64,000 bases of DNA from Dyella_B jejuensis (GCF_044904675.1 NZ_JADIKJ010000002.1:310001-374000), one strand, 5' to 3'. Positions 1 to 8,295 are shown, counted from the stretch's first letter. Notes: generated by a model from the letters alone, not told the origin. Numbers and translations are program-made.

Positions 1-1
1 G

Positions 2-1066
2 CCCAAGACCCGCATCGAGCGCCCGCGCTTTCCGGTCATCGACGCGCATACGCATCTGACCTGGTCCAGGCAGGTACGTCATGGCATCTCGGTGGGCGAA
101 GAAATCATCGCCTTTGCCAAGCCGGAAGAACTGCTGCCGGTGATGGATCGCAAAGGCGTGCGCACCCTGGTCAACCTGACCGGCGGCGTGGGTAAAGGAC
201 TCGAACAAAGCATCCAGCTGTTCGACAAGGCGGCGCCGGGGCGCTTCGCCACGCTCACCGAACCGTCCTACGAATATTTTCCCCAGCCGGATTATCCGCA
301 ACGGCAAGCCGACGCGATCGCCCATGCCAGCCGGGTCGGCGCGCGAGGACTGAAGCTGCTCAAGACGCTGGGCCTGTATCTGCGCGAGCAACTCGATACG
401 GGCCCGCTGGTGGCGGTGGACGACCGCCGCTTCGATCCGATGTGGGAAGCCTGCGCTGCCCACCGCATGCCCGTGTTCCTGCACGTTTCCGATCCGGAAG
501 CGTTTTTCCTGCCCACCGACGAATACAACGAGCGCTACGAAGAACTGGCCAAGCATCCGGACTGGTCTTTCTACGGCCCGGAATTTCCCAGCAACGCGGA
601 AATACTCGCCGCGCGCGACCGCCTGATCGCCCGCCACCCCAACACCACCTTCGCGCTGATGCACGTGGGCAACTGGGCCGAAAACCTGCAAGCGGTCGCG
701 GATTGCCTGGACCGCTTCCCCAACACGCTGGTGGATATCAGCGCGCGCATCGGCGAACTGGGCCGGCAGCCGCGCGCGGCACGCCGCTTCTTCGAACGCT
801 ACCAGGACCGCATCCTGTTCGGCACCGACGCGGTGCCTTCGCCCTACGGCGATGACGTACCGCAGCAGCTGTTCGGCGACGAGCTCTACGAGATCTATTA
901 CCGCTTCCTCGAAACCGAGGACGAATACTTCGATTACGCCCCGGCCGAAACACCCCCGCAAGGCCGCTGGTCGATCTACGGCCTGGGCCTGCCGGACACG
1001 ATTCTGCGCAAGATATACCATGGCAACGCCGCCAGACTGTTGAACTTGCCCGATGACCATGACTGA
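2..1066 (+). CDS. Amidohydrolase family protein (5' end outside window)
   Basis: The reading frame is open from the first bases of the window, so the start lies upstream and only 354 residues are seen. The visible N-terminus carries the metal-binding HxH of amidohydrolases (motif DAHTHL, bases 41-58). Later come a conserved HVSDPEAFF, an LMHVGNW His, and the C-terminal ILFGTDAV aspartate. This set fits the Amidohydro_2 (TIM-barrel, divalent metal) family that hydrolyses or decarboxylates small cyclic or acyclic substrates. The substrate cannot be read from sequence. The gene overlaps the following DeoR/AgaR-type regulator by 14 bases, so the two are co-transcribed, and a sugar or amino-sugar acid catabolic role is plausible but inferred. 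An internal GTG at 92 is not needed as a start because the HxH motif lies upstream of it. Confidence 0.85.
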   Translation, partial: PKTRIERPRFPVIDAHTHLTWSRQVRHGISVGEEIIAFAKPEELLPVMDRKGVRTLVNLTGGVGKGLEQSIQLFDKAAPGRFATLTEPSYEYFPQPDYPQRQADAIAHASRVGARGLKLLKTLGLYLREQLDTGPLVAVDDRRFDPMWEACAAHRMPVFLHVSDPEAFFLPTDEYNERYEELAKHPDWSFYGPEFPSNAEILAARDRLIARHPNTTFALMHVGNWAENLQAVADCLDRFPNTLVDISARIGELGRQPRAARRFFERYQDRILFGTDAVPSPYGDDVPQQLFGDELYEIYYRFLETEDEYFDYAPAETPPQGRWSIYGLGLPDTILRKIYHGNAARLLNLPDDHD

Positions 1067-1865
1067 AGCCCGCGCCTCCGCTCCTTCGCATCGCCTGCTC
1101 GTCGAAGAGCGTCGGCGCCTGATCGTCGAATACGTCGAAACCCATGGCCGCGCCACGGTCGAGGAACTGGCGAACCGTTTCGGCACGTCCTCCGTCACCA
1201 TCCGCAACGATCTGGAAACGCTGGCGCGCAACGCCATCATCGCGCGTTCGCACGGCGGCGCATTGCCGGTCACGCAGACGGTCACCAACGACATTCCGTT
1301 GAACATCAAGGAAACACGCTCGCATCCGCAGAAGCTGCGCATCGGCCAGGCGGCGGCGAAGCTGATCCAGGATGGCGAAACCGTGATCCTCGATTCGGGT
1401 ACCACCACGGTGGAAATCGCGCGGCAGATCCGGCAGATGAAATTCGAATCGCTGACGGTGGTGACCAACGCGCTCAACATCGCGCTGGAGCTTTCCGGCT
1501 TGCCGAATATCCGCGTGATGATGCTGGGCGGATTATTGCGGCAAACCTCGTACTCGCTGGTCGGACCGGATGCGGAACAGGCGCTCTCGCGCATTTCCGC
1601 CGACCGCCTGTTCCTCGGTGTCGACGGCCTTGATCCCGACGTCGGCGTCACCACGCCCGATCCGCTGGAAGCCTCGCTCAATGCGCTGATGATCCGCGTC
1701 TCGCGCGAAACCATCGCCGTGTTCGACGCCAGCAAACTGGGCCAGCGCAGCCTGTCCGTCATCACTCCCGTACAGACCTTGCATACCGCGATCACCGACA
1801 GCAGCGCGGCACGCGACATGGTCGAAGCCCTGCGCGGCGCCGGTGTAAAAGTGATGCTGGTCTAG
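1053..1865 (+). CDS. DeoR/AgaR-type transcriptional regulator
   Basis: This 270-residue protein has the two-part DeoR build. The N-terminal winged helix-turn-helix spans about residues 17-72 (RRLIVEYVETHGRATVEEL, then SSVTIRNDLETL). The C-terminal sugar-phosphate sensor domain includes ILDSGTTTVEIA, VVTNALNIALEL and FLGVDGLDPDVGVTTPD. The last motif is the kind seen in AgaR, the regulator of N-acetylgalactosamine/galactosamine use, so a phosphorylated amino-sugar ligand is a reasonable guess. It starts inside the end of the amidohydrolase gene (14-base overlap), so it probably regulates that catabolic operon. The real target and effector are not visible here. Confidence 0.88.
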   Translation: MTMTEARASAPSHRLLVEERRRLIVEYVETHGRATVEELANRFGTSSVTIRNDLETLARNAIIARSHGGALPVTQTVTNDIPLNIKETRSHPQKLRIGQAAAKLIQDGETVILDSGTTTVEIARQIRQMKFESLTVVTNALNIALELSGLPNIRVMMLGGLLRQTSYSLVGPDAEQALSRISADRLFLGVDGLDPDVGVTTPDPLEASLNALMIRVSRETIAVFDASKLGQRSLSVITPVQTLHTAITDSSAARDMVEALRGAGVKVMLV

Positions 1866-1876
1866 CGTGTTCTACT

Positions 1877-1898
1877 CCCTCTCCCGCCGGGGAGAGGG
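1877..1898. terminator. GC-rich hairpin of a dispersed repeat
   Basis: CCCTCTCCC (1877-1885) and GGGAGAGGG (1890-1898) form a perfect 9-bp stem with a GCCG loop. It lies between the convergent regulator and methyltransferase genes. There is no T-tract. A near copy, including the trailing GGCCGGGGT, lies at 6228-6256, so this is a dispersed palindromic repeat that may also act as a weak terminator. Confidence 0.5.
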
Positions 1899-1993
1899 CC
1901 GGGGTCAGGGACCAATCCAGCCACGATCTTCCCTAAAGCAGACGCCTGATCGCCCTGTCCTGAAGCTTTAGCGGTCAATCCACAAAAAGCCGC

Positions 1994-2602
1994 TCACCCA
2001 CCCAGCTGCGCCCGCTCCAACGCCGCGATATGCCGCTCCAGCCGCGGCCCCAGATAGCAATGCGAACCGCATGGCAACAGGCCGACATCGCGGAATGCGC
2101 GCAGGTACCACGCGGGCGCACGCAACTGCAGGTCATGGTGATCGCCATCGACGTCGTCGCGGCTGGTGAACACTTCCAGGAACGCAATCCCTTCCAGCAT
2201 TTCCCCGATGCCGATCAGTCCCGCGCGGATTTCTGCCGGCTTGAGGTAATGCAGCACATCCGTGCACACGATCACGTCGAAGCGCGTATCGAAGCGCAGC
2301 TGTGCCAGCTGGCTGAAGCGCGCCAGCCCGATATTGCGACTGCGCCCGAAGCGCTGCACGGCGTACTCGCTGGCATCCAGGCCGCGATAGTGGATATCTG
2401 GCCGCAAGGCCCGCAGCGGCGCGCGCCATACGCCTTCGCCGCAACCTACGTCGAGCACATTGCGGATCGGCCGGCCCAGGTAATACTCGGCCTGCGCCAC
2501 TACCATCGCCACTTTGCGCTTGAGCACCGCGGGTGAGGTCACGGCGTGCCGCGGGTCGCGATACCACTTGTCGAAATACGCCTGGTCGTAAGTCTTGCGC
2601 AT
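1994..2602 (-). CDS. Class I SAM-dependent methyltransferase
   Basis: The protein is 202 residues when started at the ATG at 2602, which has GGAG eight bases upstream; a longer reading to 2644 has no better ribosome site. The glycine-rich SAM motif VLDVGCGEGVW is followed by an acidic residue after strand 2 (YRGLDASEYAV) and by a motif IV-like segment, FDVIVCTDVLHYL. This is the general class I small-molecule methyltransferase fold (Methyltransf_11/25 type). The substrate is unknown. The gene converges on the DeoR-type regulator and is divergent from the DUF1800 remnant, so it appears to be a single-gene unit. Confidence 0.85.
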   Translation of the reverse strand: MRKTYDQAYFDKWYRDPRHAVTSPAVLKRKVAMVVAQAEYYLGRPIRNVLDVGCGEGVWRAPLRALRPDIHYRGLDASEYAVQRFGRSRNIGLARFSQLAQLRFDTRFDVIVCTDVLHYLKPAEIRAGLIGIGEMLEGIAFLEVFTSRDDVDGDHHDLQLRAPAWYLRAFRDVGLLPCGSHCYLGPRLERHIAALERAQLGG

Positions 2603-2744
2603 GCCTGGAACTCCGTCGAAGGGAGCATGGTAACCCCGCATCAACGCGCTTCACGTGGCATAGGTGAATCCCGGCCAAATATTTGGCCCGATCTTCGCCG
2701 CACTCCGGTCAGCGCGGCAGGCAGCCGGGGCGTTGAGTCAGTAT

Positions 2745-3156
2745 CGCGATACGACGGAAACCAGCCGTGCCAGCTCTGGCCATGCCTTCTTCACGCCAGC
2801 GGCGCCACGAAGCCGCCGGGACGACGGTTCGACGCCGACGCGGGTCGATGCGATGAGGCAAACCTTCCAGCGCACCGATGGCGATATCGCCGCCGTGCTG
2901 CGCACTTTATTTCTTTCCAGGTACATCACTGACGGCAACGGCCGGAAATTCAACGGTCCCATGCCATTCCGGCTATCGGCAATGCACCCATGCCATGACG
3001 GCAAGCCGATGGCCAATGCCGGTCCGCGGGTGAACTGGCTGACAGACGAGCGAACCGGACTTGTCCAGCGCGACGCGCGACGCACTCGCCACGGCCGCCT
3101 CGCAGGCAGAATGGAATACCTTCCTGTTGTCCTCACCCGATTTCAATTATCGCTGA
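2745..3156 (+). pseudogene. Decayed 3' part of a second DUF1800 gene
   Basis: Three pieces align with the C-terminal third of the intact DUF1800 protein encoded at 4683-6212. The first two, TFQRTDGDIAAVLRTLF (intact copy TFRRSGGDIAQVVRVMF) and KFNGPMPF...DGKPMANAGPRVNWL (intact KFKDPVQF...DGTPIANAQPLVGWL), are in one frame. The last, TRDALATAASQAEWNTFLLS (intact TRDALAQATSQQEWNTFLLS), is in another frame and ends at the TGA at 3154-3156. About one hundred residues are missing between pieces two and three, near base 3070, and the 5' two thirds are gone. It lies just before the DUF1501 gene, the usual place for its DUF1800 partner, so this looks like the original partner in decay. Confidence 0.75.
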
Positions 3157-3170
3157 GCCGAGGTACCGCC

Positions 3171-4361
3171 ATGAACCGTCGTCAATTCCTGCTCGCCGCC
3201 ACGGCATGGCCGGCGCTGTCTTGTTCGGGTCGCCTGTTCGCCGCGCCGGCCGGTTCGCCACGCTTCCTGTTCGTGTTCCTGCGTGGCGGCTACGACTGCA
3301 ATAGTTTCCTGGTGCCCTACAGCAGCGACTTCTATTACGAATCGCGCCCGACCATCGCCATCGCCAGACCCGATGCCAACCATCCCGACACGGCGCTTCC
3401 GCTGGACGCGGACTGGGGCATGAATCCGGTGCTGCGCGATTCGATCTACCCGCTGTGGCAGAAGAAACAAGCGGCGTTCATTCCCTTTGCCGGCACCGAC
3501 GATCTTTCGCGCAGCCATTTCGAAACCCAGGACAGCATCGAGCGCGGCGAACCGCTGGCACAGGGCGGCCATTACCGTTCCGGTTTCATGGCACGCCTTT
3601 CCAGCGTGCTCACCGGCGTGCCGGCGATCGCCTTTACCAACAGCCTGCCGTTGAGTTTCCAGGGCGCGGCCAAAGACATTCCCAACATTTCGCTGCGCGG
3701 CGATACCAAGGCGCACTTCGACGAACGCCAATCGGCGATCCTGGCCGGCATGTACAAGCACACCGCGCTCGCCTCCGCCGCCGCGGATGGCCTGAGCCTG
3801 CGCACCACGGTGTCGATGGACCTGCAAAATGAAATGATCACCGCCAGCCGTGGCGCGCCCAACGCCTCCGGTTTCGCCCAGGAGACGCGCCGCATCGCCA
3901 CGCTGATGCGCGATCAATACCGCCTCGGCTTCGTCGATGTCGGCGGCTGGGACACGCACGTCAATCAGGGCAACGTGACCGGCGGCCTGGCCAATAACCT
4001 GCGCAACCTCGGCGACGGGCTGGCCGCCTATGCTGCGGCGCTGGGCAACGAATGGAACGACACGACGGTGGTGGTTGTATCCGAATTCGGCCGCACCTTC
4101 CGCGAAAACGGCGACCGCGGCACCGACCACGGCCATGGCACCGTGCATTGGGTATTGGGCGGCAAGCTCCATGGCGGTCGCATCGCCGGCGAACAGGTCG
4201 CCGTGAACCGGCAGAACCTGCTGCAGGATCGCGATTACCGGGTGCTCAACAATTATCGCGATGTATACAGTGGCTTGCTGGGGCGCATGTGGGGGCTGCG
4301 CGGCGATCAATTGCAGACAGTGTTTCCGCAGTCCAGGCCACGCGACCTGCAACTGGTCTAG
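3171..4361 (+). CDS. DUF1501 family exported protein
   Basis: The start at 3171 gives MNRRQFLLAATAWPALSCSG, a twin-arginine-like signal (RRQFLLAA) with a hydrophobic core and Ala-rich cleavage region, so the protein is probably exported. Family motifs include FVFLRGGYDCNSFLVPYS, the DLSRSHFETQDSIERG block, VGGWDTHVNQG, VVVSEFGRTFRENGDRGTDHGHG and the end RDLQLV. The His/Asp pattern places it in the alkaline-phosphatase/sulfatase-like superfamily, although no reaction is established for DUF1501. It is 396 residues, a normal length. It works with the DUF1800 protein encoded next to it, a pair found in many proteobacteria. The stop codon TAG lies inside the left arm of an inserted fold-back element. 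Confidence 0.85.
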   Translation: MNRRQFLLAATAWPALSCSGRLFAAPAGSPRFLFVFLRGGYDCNSFLVPYSSDFYYESRPTIAIARPDANHPDTALPLDADWGMNPVLRDSIYPLWQKKQAAFIPFAGTDDLSRSHFETQDSIERGEPLAQGGHYRSGFMARLSSVLTGVPAIAFTNSLPLSFQGAAKDIPNISLRGDTKAHFDERQSAILAGMYKHTALASAAADGLSLRTTVSMDLQNEMITASRGAPNASGFAQETRRIATLMRDQYRLGFVDVGGWDTHVNQGNVTGGLANNLRNLGDGLAAYAAALGNEWNDTTVVVVSEFGRTFRENGDRGTDHGHGTVHWVLGGKLHGGRIAGEQVAVNRQNLLQDRDYRVLNNYRDVYSGLLGRMWGLRGDQLQTVFPQSRPRDLQLV

Positions 4362-4565
4362 GGATGCTCTGATCAATGCGACGCAGGCGGCATGATGTCC
4401 AGAAGGCTCGCAGAGTGTGTTGTGCGGCGCCGGGAAGACTGGCCGTCTTGCCAAGCCGCGCGGCGCACTCTGCGAGCCTTCTGGGCATCACCCCATCGCT
4501 TTAAATTCAACATGTTGGGGCCAGCTCTGGTGACGCCTGCGTCGCATTGATCAGAGCATCCCTAG
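4358..4565. mobile_element. Fold-back MITE-like element with 32-bp perfect inverted ends
   Basis: Bases 4358-4389 and 4534-4565 are perfect 32-bp inverted repeats that begin and end with CTAG. Inner arms 4399-4417 and 4466-4484 are a second perfect 19-bp inverted pair, and the centre holds a further small hairpin. No reading frame of note lies inside. The outermost CTAG at each end looks like a 4-bp target duplication, which is known for the IS5 group, and the inner ends begin GGATGCTCTGATCAATGC. I infer a non-autonomous element moved by an IS5-type transposase that is not in this window. The left CTAG contains the DUF1501 stop codon, so insertion was at the exact gene end. Confidence 0.8.
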
Positions 4566-4682
4566 GCCATCTGGCAGCGGCAATCCTTACCTTCGCAAGC
4601 TTTGACACCATTCACTGCAAGATCCAGCCGGCCACGGCACTATCCGCTCGAACGTCAACCGCGCTCCAAGGGAATCCGCCGC

Positions 4683-6212
4683 ATGCGTCCGACCGCTCTC
4701 GCCGCCCTGTCGCTGTCGGCCACGTTACTGATTGCAAGCACGCTCGCCCGTGCCTCCGATCACCTCAACCTGTCCCAGGATGATGCCGCCTGGCTGCGTC
4801 GCGACAGTTTCGGGCTGGACACCGCCATCGTCACCCAGTACCGCGGCCTGGGTCGCAAAGGCCTGTTGGAAAAACAGCTCGACGATCGCCTCGGCGATGC
4901 GTTGCCGATCCCAATAGCCGCGCAGATCGCCTCCTACGAAGCGTTCCACACACCGCCCGGATCGCTGCTTGCCTCGCTCCAGCAACAGCAGCAGCAGATC
5001 AAGGCCATACCCGACGGGCCGGAAAAAATGGCGGCCAAAAAGGCGCTGCAAATGCGCGGCAATCAGCTTGGCCTGCAAGCGCAACAGGCCGAACTGCTGC
5101 ATGCCATCTACGGCCCGAACCAGCTCAAGGAACAACTGGTGTGGTTCTGGCTGAATCATTTCAGCGTGTACGCCGGCAAGGGCCGCGTGCGCTGGGAACT
5201 GGCCGACTACGAACAGAATGCGATCCGCCCGCATGCACTCGGCAAATTCCGCGATCTGGTAATGGCGACGCTGGAAAGCCCGGCCATGCTGGAATTTCTC
5301 GACAATGCGCAAAATGCCAAAAGCCATGTCAACGAAAACTACGCGCGCGAGTTGCTGGAGTTGCATACGCTCGGCGTCAGCGCAGGCTATACGCAACAGG
5401 ACGTGCAACAACTGGCGCTGATCCTTACCGGCGTCGGCATCACGCCCGCCAACGACAAGCCGCCATCCTTCAATCGCAAGTTTGCCCCGCTGGTGGTGCG
5501 CAACGGGCTATTCGAATTCAATCCGCAGCGGCACGATTTCAGCGACAAAGTGCTGCTCGGCAAGCCGATCAAGGGTAGCGGCTTCGACGAGGTGAAGCGG
5601 GCCATTGACCTGATCGTGCAGCAACCGGCGTGCGCGCAATTCATCTCGCGCAAGCTAGCCGAATATTTCGTTTCCGATCAGCCATCGCCGGCGCTGGTAG
5701 CCAACATGGCGCGTACCTTCCGCCGCAGCGGCGGCGATATCGCCCAGGTAGTGCGGGTGATGTTCGAATCGCACGAGCTATCGGCCAGTGCCGGCAAGAA
5801 ATTCAAGGATCCTGTCCAGTTCGTGGTGTCGTCGGTGCGCCTGGCGTTCGATGGCACGCCGATCGCCAACGCGCAGCCGTTGGTGGGCTGGCTCAACCAG
5901 CTCGATCAGCCGCCGTTCGGCAGGATCACGCCCGACGGCTGGCCATTGGATAATGCAAGCTGGTCCAGCTCGGGCCAAATGGCGAAACGCTTCGATATCG
6001 CGCGCGCCATCGGCACCGGCAATAACCAGCTGTTCACGCCCGCCGGCAGCACCGCGCGCGCGGCCGGTTTTCCAATGCTGACCACCCGCTTGTATTACGA
6101 CGCGATCGAACCGTATCTATCGCCGGCAACGCGCGATGCCCTGGCCCAGGCCACCTCGCAGCAAGAGTGGAACACCTTCCTGCTTTCATCGCCCGACCTC
6201 AACTACCGCTGA
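4683..6212 (+). CDS. DUF1800 family exported protein
   Basis: The start at 4683 gives a 509-residue protein with a clear Sec signal peptide (MRPTALAALSLSATLLIAST, then LARA before SDHL). AAGGGAA lies about ten bases upstream. Family hallmarks are LVWFWLNHFSVYAGKGRVRWELADYEQNAIRPHALGKF, SHVNENYARELLELHTLGVSAGYTQQDV and the C-terminal WNTFLLSSPDLNYR. DUF1800 proteins have no proven activity; they pair genetically with DUF1501. Here the pair is separated by the fold-back element, which pushes DUF1800 about 320 bases away from DUF1501. The order (DUF1501 first) is reversed from the usual one. A remnant of another DUF1800 copy lies on the other side of DUF1501. Confidence 0.85.
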   Translation: MRPTALAALSLSATLLIASTLARASDHLNLSQDDAAWLRRDSFGLDTAIVTQYRGLGRKGLLEKQLDDRLGDALPIPIAAQIASYEAFHTPPGSLLASLQQQQQQIKAIPDGPEKMAAKKALQMRGNQLGLQAQQAELLHAIYGPNQLKEQLVWFWLNHFSVYAGKGRVRWELADYEQNAIRPHALGKFRDLVMATLESPAMLEFLDNAQNAKSHVNENYARELLELHTLGVSAGYTQQDVQQLALILTGVGITPANDKPPSFNRKFAPLVVRNGLFEFNPQRHDFSDKVLLGKPIKGSGFDEVKRAIDLIVQQPACAQFISRKLAEYFVSDQPSPALVANMARTFRRSGGDIAQVVRVMFESHELSASAGKKFKDPVQFVVSSVRLAFDGTPIANAQPLVGWLNQLDQPPFGRITPDGWPLDNASWSSSGQMAKRFDIARAIGTGNNQLFTPAGSTARAAGFPMLTTRLYYDAIEPYLSPATRDALAQATSQQEWNTFLLSSPDLNYR

Positions 6213-6227
6213 CGCCACCTTCTTGCT

Positions 6228-6256
6228 CCCTCTTCCCTTCAGGGAGAGGGCCGGGG
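6228..6256. repeat. Second copy of the dispersed CCCTCTCCC hairpin
   Basis: CCCTCTTCCC (6228-6237) and GGGAGAGGG (6242-6250) form a stem with one bulged base, followed by CCGGGG as in the copy at 1877-1898. It lies between the convergent DUF1800 and DUF1579 genes, again an intergenic, terminator-like place. Confidence 0.55.
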
Positions 6257-6311
6257 TGAGGGGCCAACCCGGCCATAAACCACACCGTGGAAAAATACCC
6301 AGGAAAAAACA

Positions 6312-6770
6312 CTAAGCCTCCACCCGCCGATACTCGCCCTGCATCACCTGCTCCCAATTCACGCCGTCGAACGAACTTTCCAGCACCAGCCGGTAAATTC
6401 CCTCTGCCACCCACTCATAGCTGTGCCGCGTCTGACCGCGCGATGACGTGCGCAGGAATACCAGTTGCCTGCCATCCCAATGCCCGGTTGCAGGCTGCGC
6501 CGGCGCAAAGCCGTAGCTGTCGAACCAGTACAGTGCGAACTCGCCAGGCTCCTGGGCTGCGACAAAAATCGCGTGTGCCTGCAAGGCCGGCTTGCCCTCC
6601 CGCTCTTCGCGATAATCCTGCAGCAGCACCTTGCCGCCCAACGCGAACTCGGCGCGGACGTGCCCGCTGGCGGCGCCGCCCTGGCTCCAGCGAGTAGTGG
6701 CGATCTGTTCGTCGCCCTTCCACTCGCCGGCCAGCGCCGCAAGCACATCATGGCCTTGCATGGACGCCAT
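6312..6770 (-). CDS. DUF1579-like protein
   Basis: The protein is 152 residues from the ATG at 6770, which has GGGAG seven bases upstream and lies four bases after the stop of the sensor protein gene. Features of the DUF1579 family are the N-terminal LAALAGEWKGDEQIATTRWSQGG, then FALGGKVLLQDYREE, ALYWFDSYGF and the end NWEQVMQGEYRRVEA. The family forms a lipocalin-like beta barrel with no proven role. As the last gene of a padR-sensor operon it may help in the same envelope-stress or small-ligand response; this is inference. Confidence 0.75.
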   Translation of the reverse strand: MASMQGHDVLAALAGEWKGDEQIATTRWSQGGAASGHVRAEFALGGKVLLQDYREEREGKPALQAHAIFVAAQEPGEFALYWFDSYGFAPAQPATGHWDGRQLVFLRTSSRGQTRHSYEWVAEGIYRLVLESSFDGVNWEQVMQGEYRRVEA

Positions 6771-6774
6771 GGCG

Positions 6775-7704
6775 CTACTCCCTCGCGACCAGCAGATGCT
6801 TGGCGAGCTGGCCGTGCAGCAACCCCAGCGCACGCACCATATGCAACGTGACAAACAACAACAGCACACCGACCACGCACAAGGTGAAAGCGCCGCCCCA
6901 ACCGCTCAGCCACAGCAGCCAGTCGCAGATACGTGGCGCAGCATCGCAGGAATTCTGCAGGCCCCATGCATCCGCTGCCGCCTTCACCAGCGGTGCGCCG
7001 GTAAACGCCAGCGACACGCTAAGCATCGTCACCGTCAGCGTGAAATAGACGATGCCCAGGGGGAGCATCATCAGCATGTAGAACAGCGTGCTCCAGCTGC
7101 GCGGATCGCTGAACATCGCTCCGATCCGCCTCCACAACGACATGCCGCGGGTGGAGAACGCCGGACGGCGCGGCATGCGCACGCCGAGCATCGACTCCAC
7201 CATGCGGCCCTCGACCAAGGCCAGCACGCGCACCGAACCAAAGAACAGCACCGTGAAAGGAATGCCGATGATCAGCACCGCGAAACCCAGCGACAACGAA
7301 ATGCCGGTCACCGCCCAGGTGAAATAGAAGATGCCGGTCGCCAGCGCCAATACCATGTAGAACAGCGCCGCGTAGGTGCGCGGATCCGCCGCCACCCCGA
7401 AAAACCGCCCGGCCAGCGAACGCCGCTTCGGCGCTGGCGGCGGCCGCAATGCGCGCTGGATCTTGATCTCCTGGTCGCGATAGATCTCCGCCACCTCTTC
7501 CGGCGCGCCGTAGCTGCCCACCACCCGCGCCAGCATGTCCGCTTCGCCGCGGCCCGGCTGTTCGGCCAGCTCGGCACGCAGATGTTCTTCCGCGTCATAC
7601 AGCGCATCCTGGATCAGCGCAGGATCGGCACCGCGCAAGGCGGTCCGCAACTGCTCCAGATACTCCGCAATCGTCCGCGGCGCTCCCATTGCACCCGTCG
7701 TCAT
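6775..7704 (-). CDS. Sensor-domain membrane protein with DUF1700-like N-terminus
   Basis: This 309-residue protein starts with a soluble helical segment of about 95 residues (TIAEYLEQLRTALRGADPALIQDALYDAEEHLRAEL), the DUF1700/HAAS pattern that goes with PadR regulators. Two repeated membrane modules follow, each with FYMVLALATGIFYFTWAVT or FYMLMMLPLGIVYFTLTVT, the pattern of the putative-sensor domain found beside PadR genes. A last hydrophobic helix lies near residues 270-290. Its start overlaps the padR stop by four bases (ATGA), so translation is coupled. It probably sits in the inner membrane; its ligand is unknown. Confidence 0.8.
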   Translation of the reverse strand: MTTGAMGAPRTIAEYLEQLRTALRGADPALIQDALYDAEEHLRAELAEQPGRGEADMLARVVGSYGAPEEVAEIYRDQEIKIQRALRPPPAPKRRSLAGRFFGVAADPRTYAALFYMVLALATGIFYFTWAVTGISLSLGFAVLIIGIPFTVLFFGSVRVLALVEGRMVESMLGVRMPRRPAFSTRGMSLWRRIGAMFSDPRSWSTLFYMLMMLPLGIVYFTLTVTMLSVSLAFTGAPLVKAAADAWGLQNSCDAAPRICDWLLWLSGWGGAFTLCVVGVLLLFVTLHMVRALGLLHGQLAKHLLVARE

Positions 7705-8066
7705 CGCAACTCTCCTTGCAGAACCCTATCGACCGAATCGCGCGTGGCCTCCCACGCCGCCACCCATTCACGCAACACTTCGCGCCCGAACTTCGTCACC
7801 CGGTAATAGCGCCGCGGCGGGCCACTTACGGATGGCTCCACCTCGCTGGCCAGTAAACCGCTGGCTTCCAGGTTGCGCAGCACCGGATAAAGCGCACTCT
7901 GCTTGCCCGCCAGCACGCCCTCGCCCAGCTCCTCCAGCCGCTTGGCGATCTGGTAGCCGTACAACGGCTGCCGCGACTGCCCCAGCACCGCCAGCAGCAC
8001 CAGCGAAACCGTACCGGTGGAAAGCTCCTTCTGGAATTTCTTCAGGTGCCCCGCGCTATCGTCCAC
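7701..8066 (-). CDS. PadR family transcriptional regulator
   Basis: This is a 121-residue PadR-type winged-helix protein: GTVSLVLLAVLGQSRQPLYGYQIAKRLEEL (helix 1-2 with the YGYQI motif), KQSALYPVLRNLEASGLLASEVEPS (recognition helix and wing) and RRYYRVTKFGREVL. A C-terminal helix for dimer formation follows. It is the first gene of a three-gene operon with the sensor membrane protein and the DUF1579 protein. A perfect 19-bp palindrome 38 bases upstream of its start (8104-8122) is the likely autoregulatory site. Confidence 0.9.
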   Translation of the reverse strand: MDDSAGHLKKFQKELSTGTVSLVLLAVLGQSRQPLYGYQIAKRLEELGEGVLAGKQSALYPVLRNLEASGLLASEVEPSVSGPPRRYYRVTKFGREVLREWVAAWEATRDSVDRVLQGELR

Positions 8067-8103
8067 GGCTGAGCTGCTCTTCCGCTTATGTCGGACAGAA
8101 CTG

Positions 8104-8122
8104 TAGTGTGAAGTTCACACTA
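8104..8122. promoter_or_regulatory. Perfect 19-bp palindrome, likely PadR operator
   Basis: TAGTGTGAA (8104-8112), a central G, and TTCACACTA (8114-8122) form a perfect palindrome just upstream of padR. PadR-type repressors usually bind such TGT...ACA dyads in their own promoters. The match is read directly; the assignment to this PadR is inferred from position. Confidence 0.65.
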
Positions 8123-8168
8123 GTGCATGGGTATGAAGTCATGGCTCGCATGGGTAAGCCAGTGGGCA

Positions 8169-8295
8169 TGACACCAAAACATGTGCACATTGCACACGTT
8201 TTGGTGTCAGAGGGGGTGCACATGTTTTGGTGTCAGCGGGCAATACACGCTGTACAAACTTTGATGTCGGAGGGGGTGTACAAACATTGATGCCA
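8169..8295. repeat. Repeat cluster A of the TGCACA...TTGGTGTCAG family
   Basis: One inverted copy (8169-8187) and four direct copies (starting at 8191, 8217, 8251 and 8277) share the pattern TGYACANNNWTTGRTGTC. Copies 1-2 and 3-4 are each exactly 26 bases apart and are separated by AGAGGGGG or GGAGGGGG. The inverted copy and the 8217 copy are exact reverse complements over 19 bases. It opens the accessory region; related clusters are at 9716-9815, 16732-16931, 19109-19281 and, degenerate, 21577-21630. The rest of 8123-8508 holds no gene I can support. Confidence 0.8.

Noticed and set aside
2664..3170. Upstream extension of the DUF1501 frame as a real 565-residue protein
   Set aside because: The extension is the DUF1800 remnant, and the internal ATG at 3171 begins a twin-arginine-like signal peptide.
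3147..4454. Long 435-codon frame on the minus strand opposite the DUF1501 gene
   Set aside because: It mirrors the codon pattern of a clear DUF1501 gene with a signal peptide on the plus strand and has no family motif of its own.
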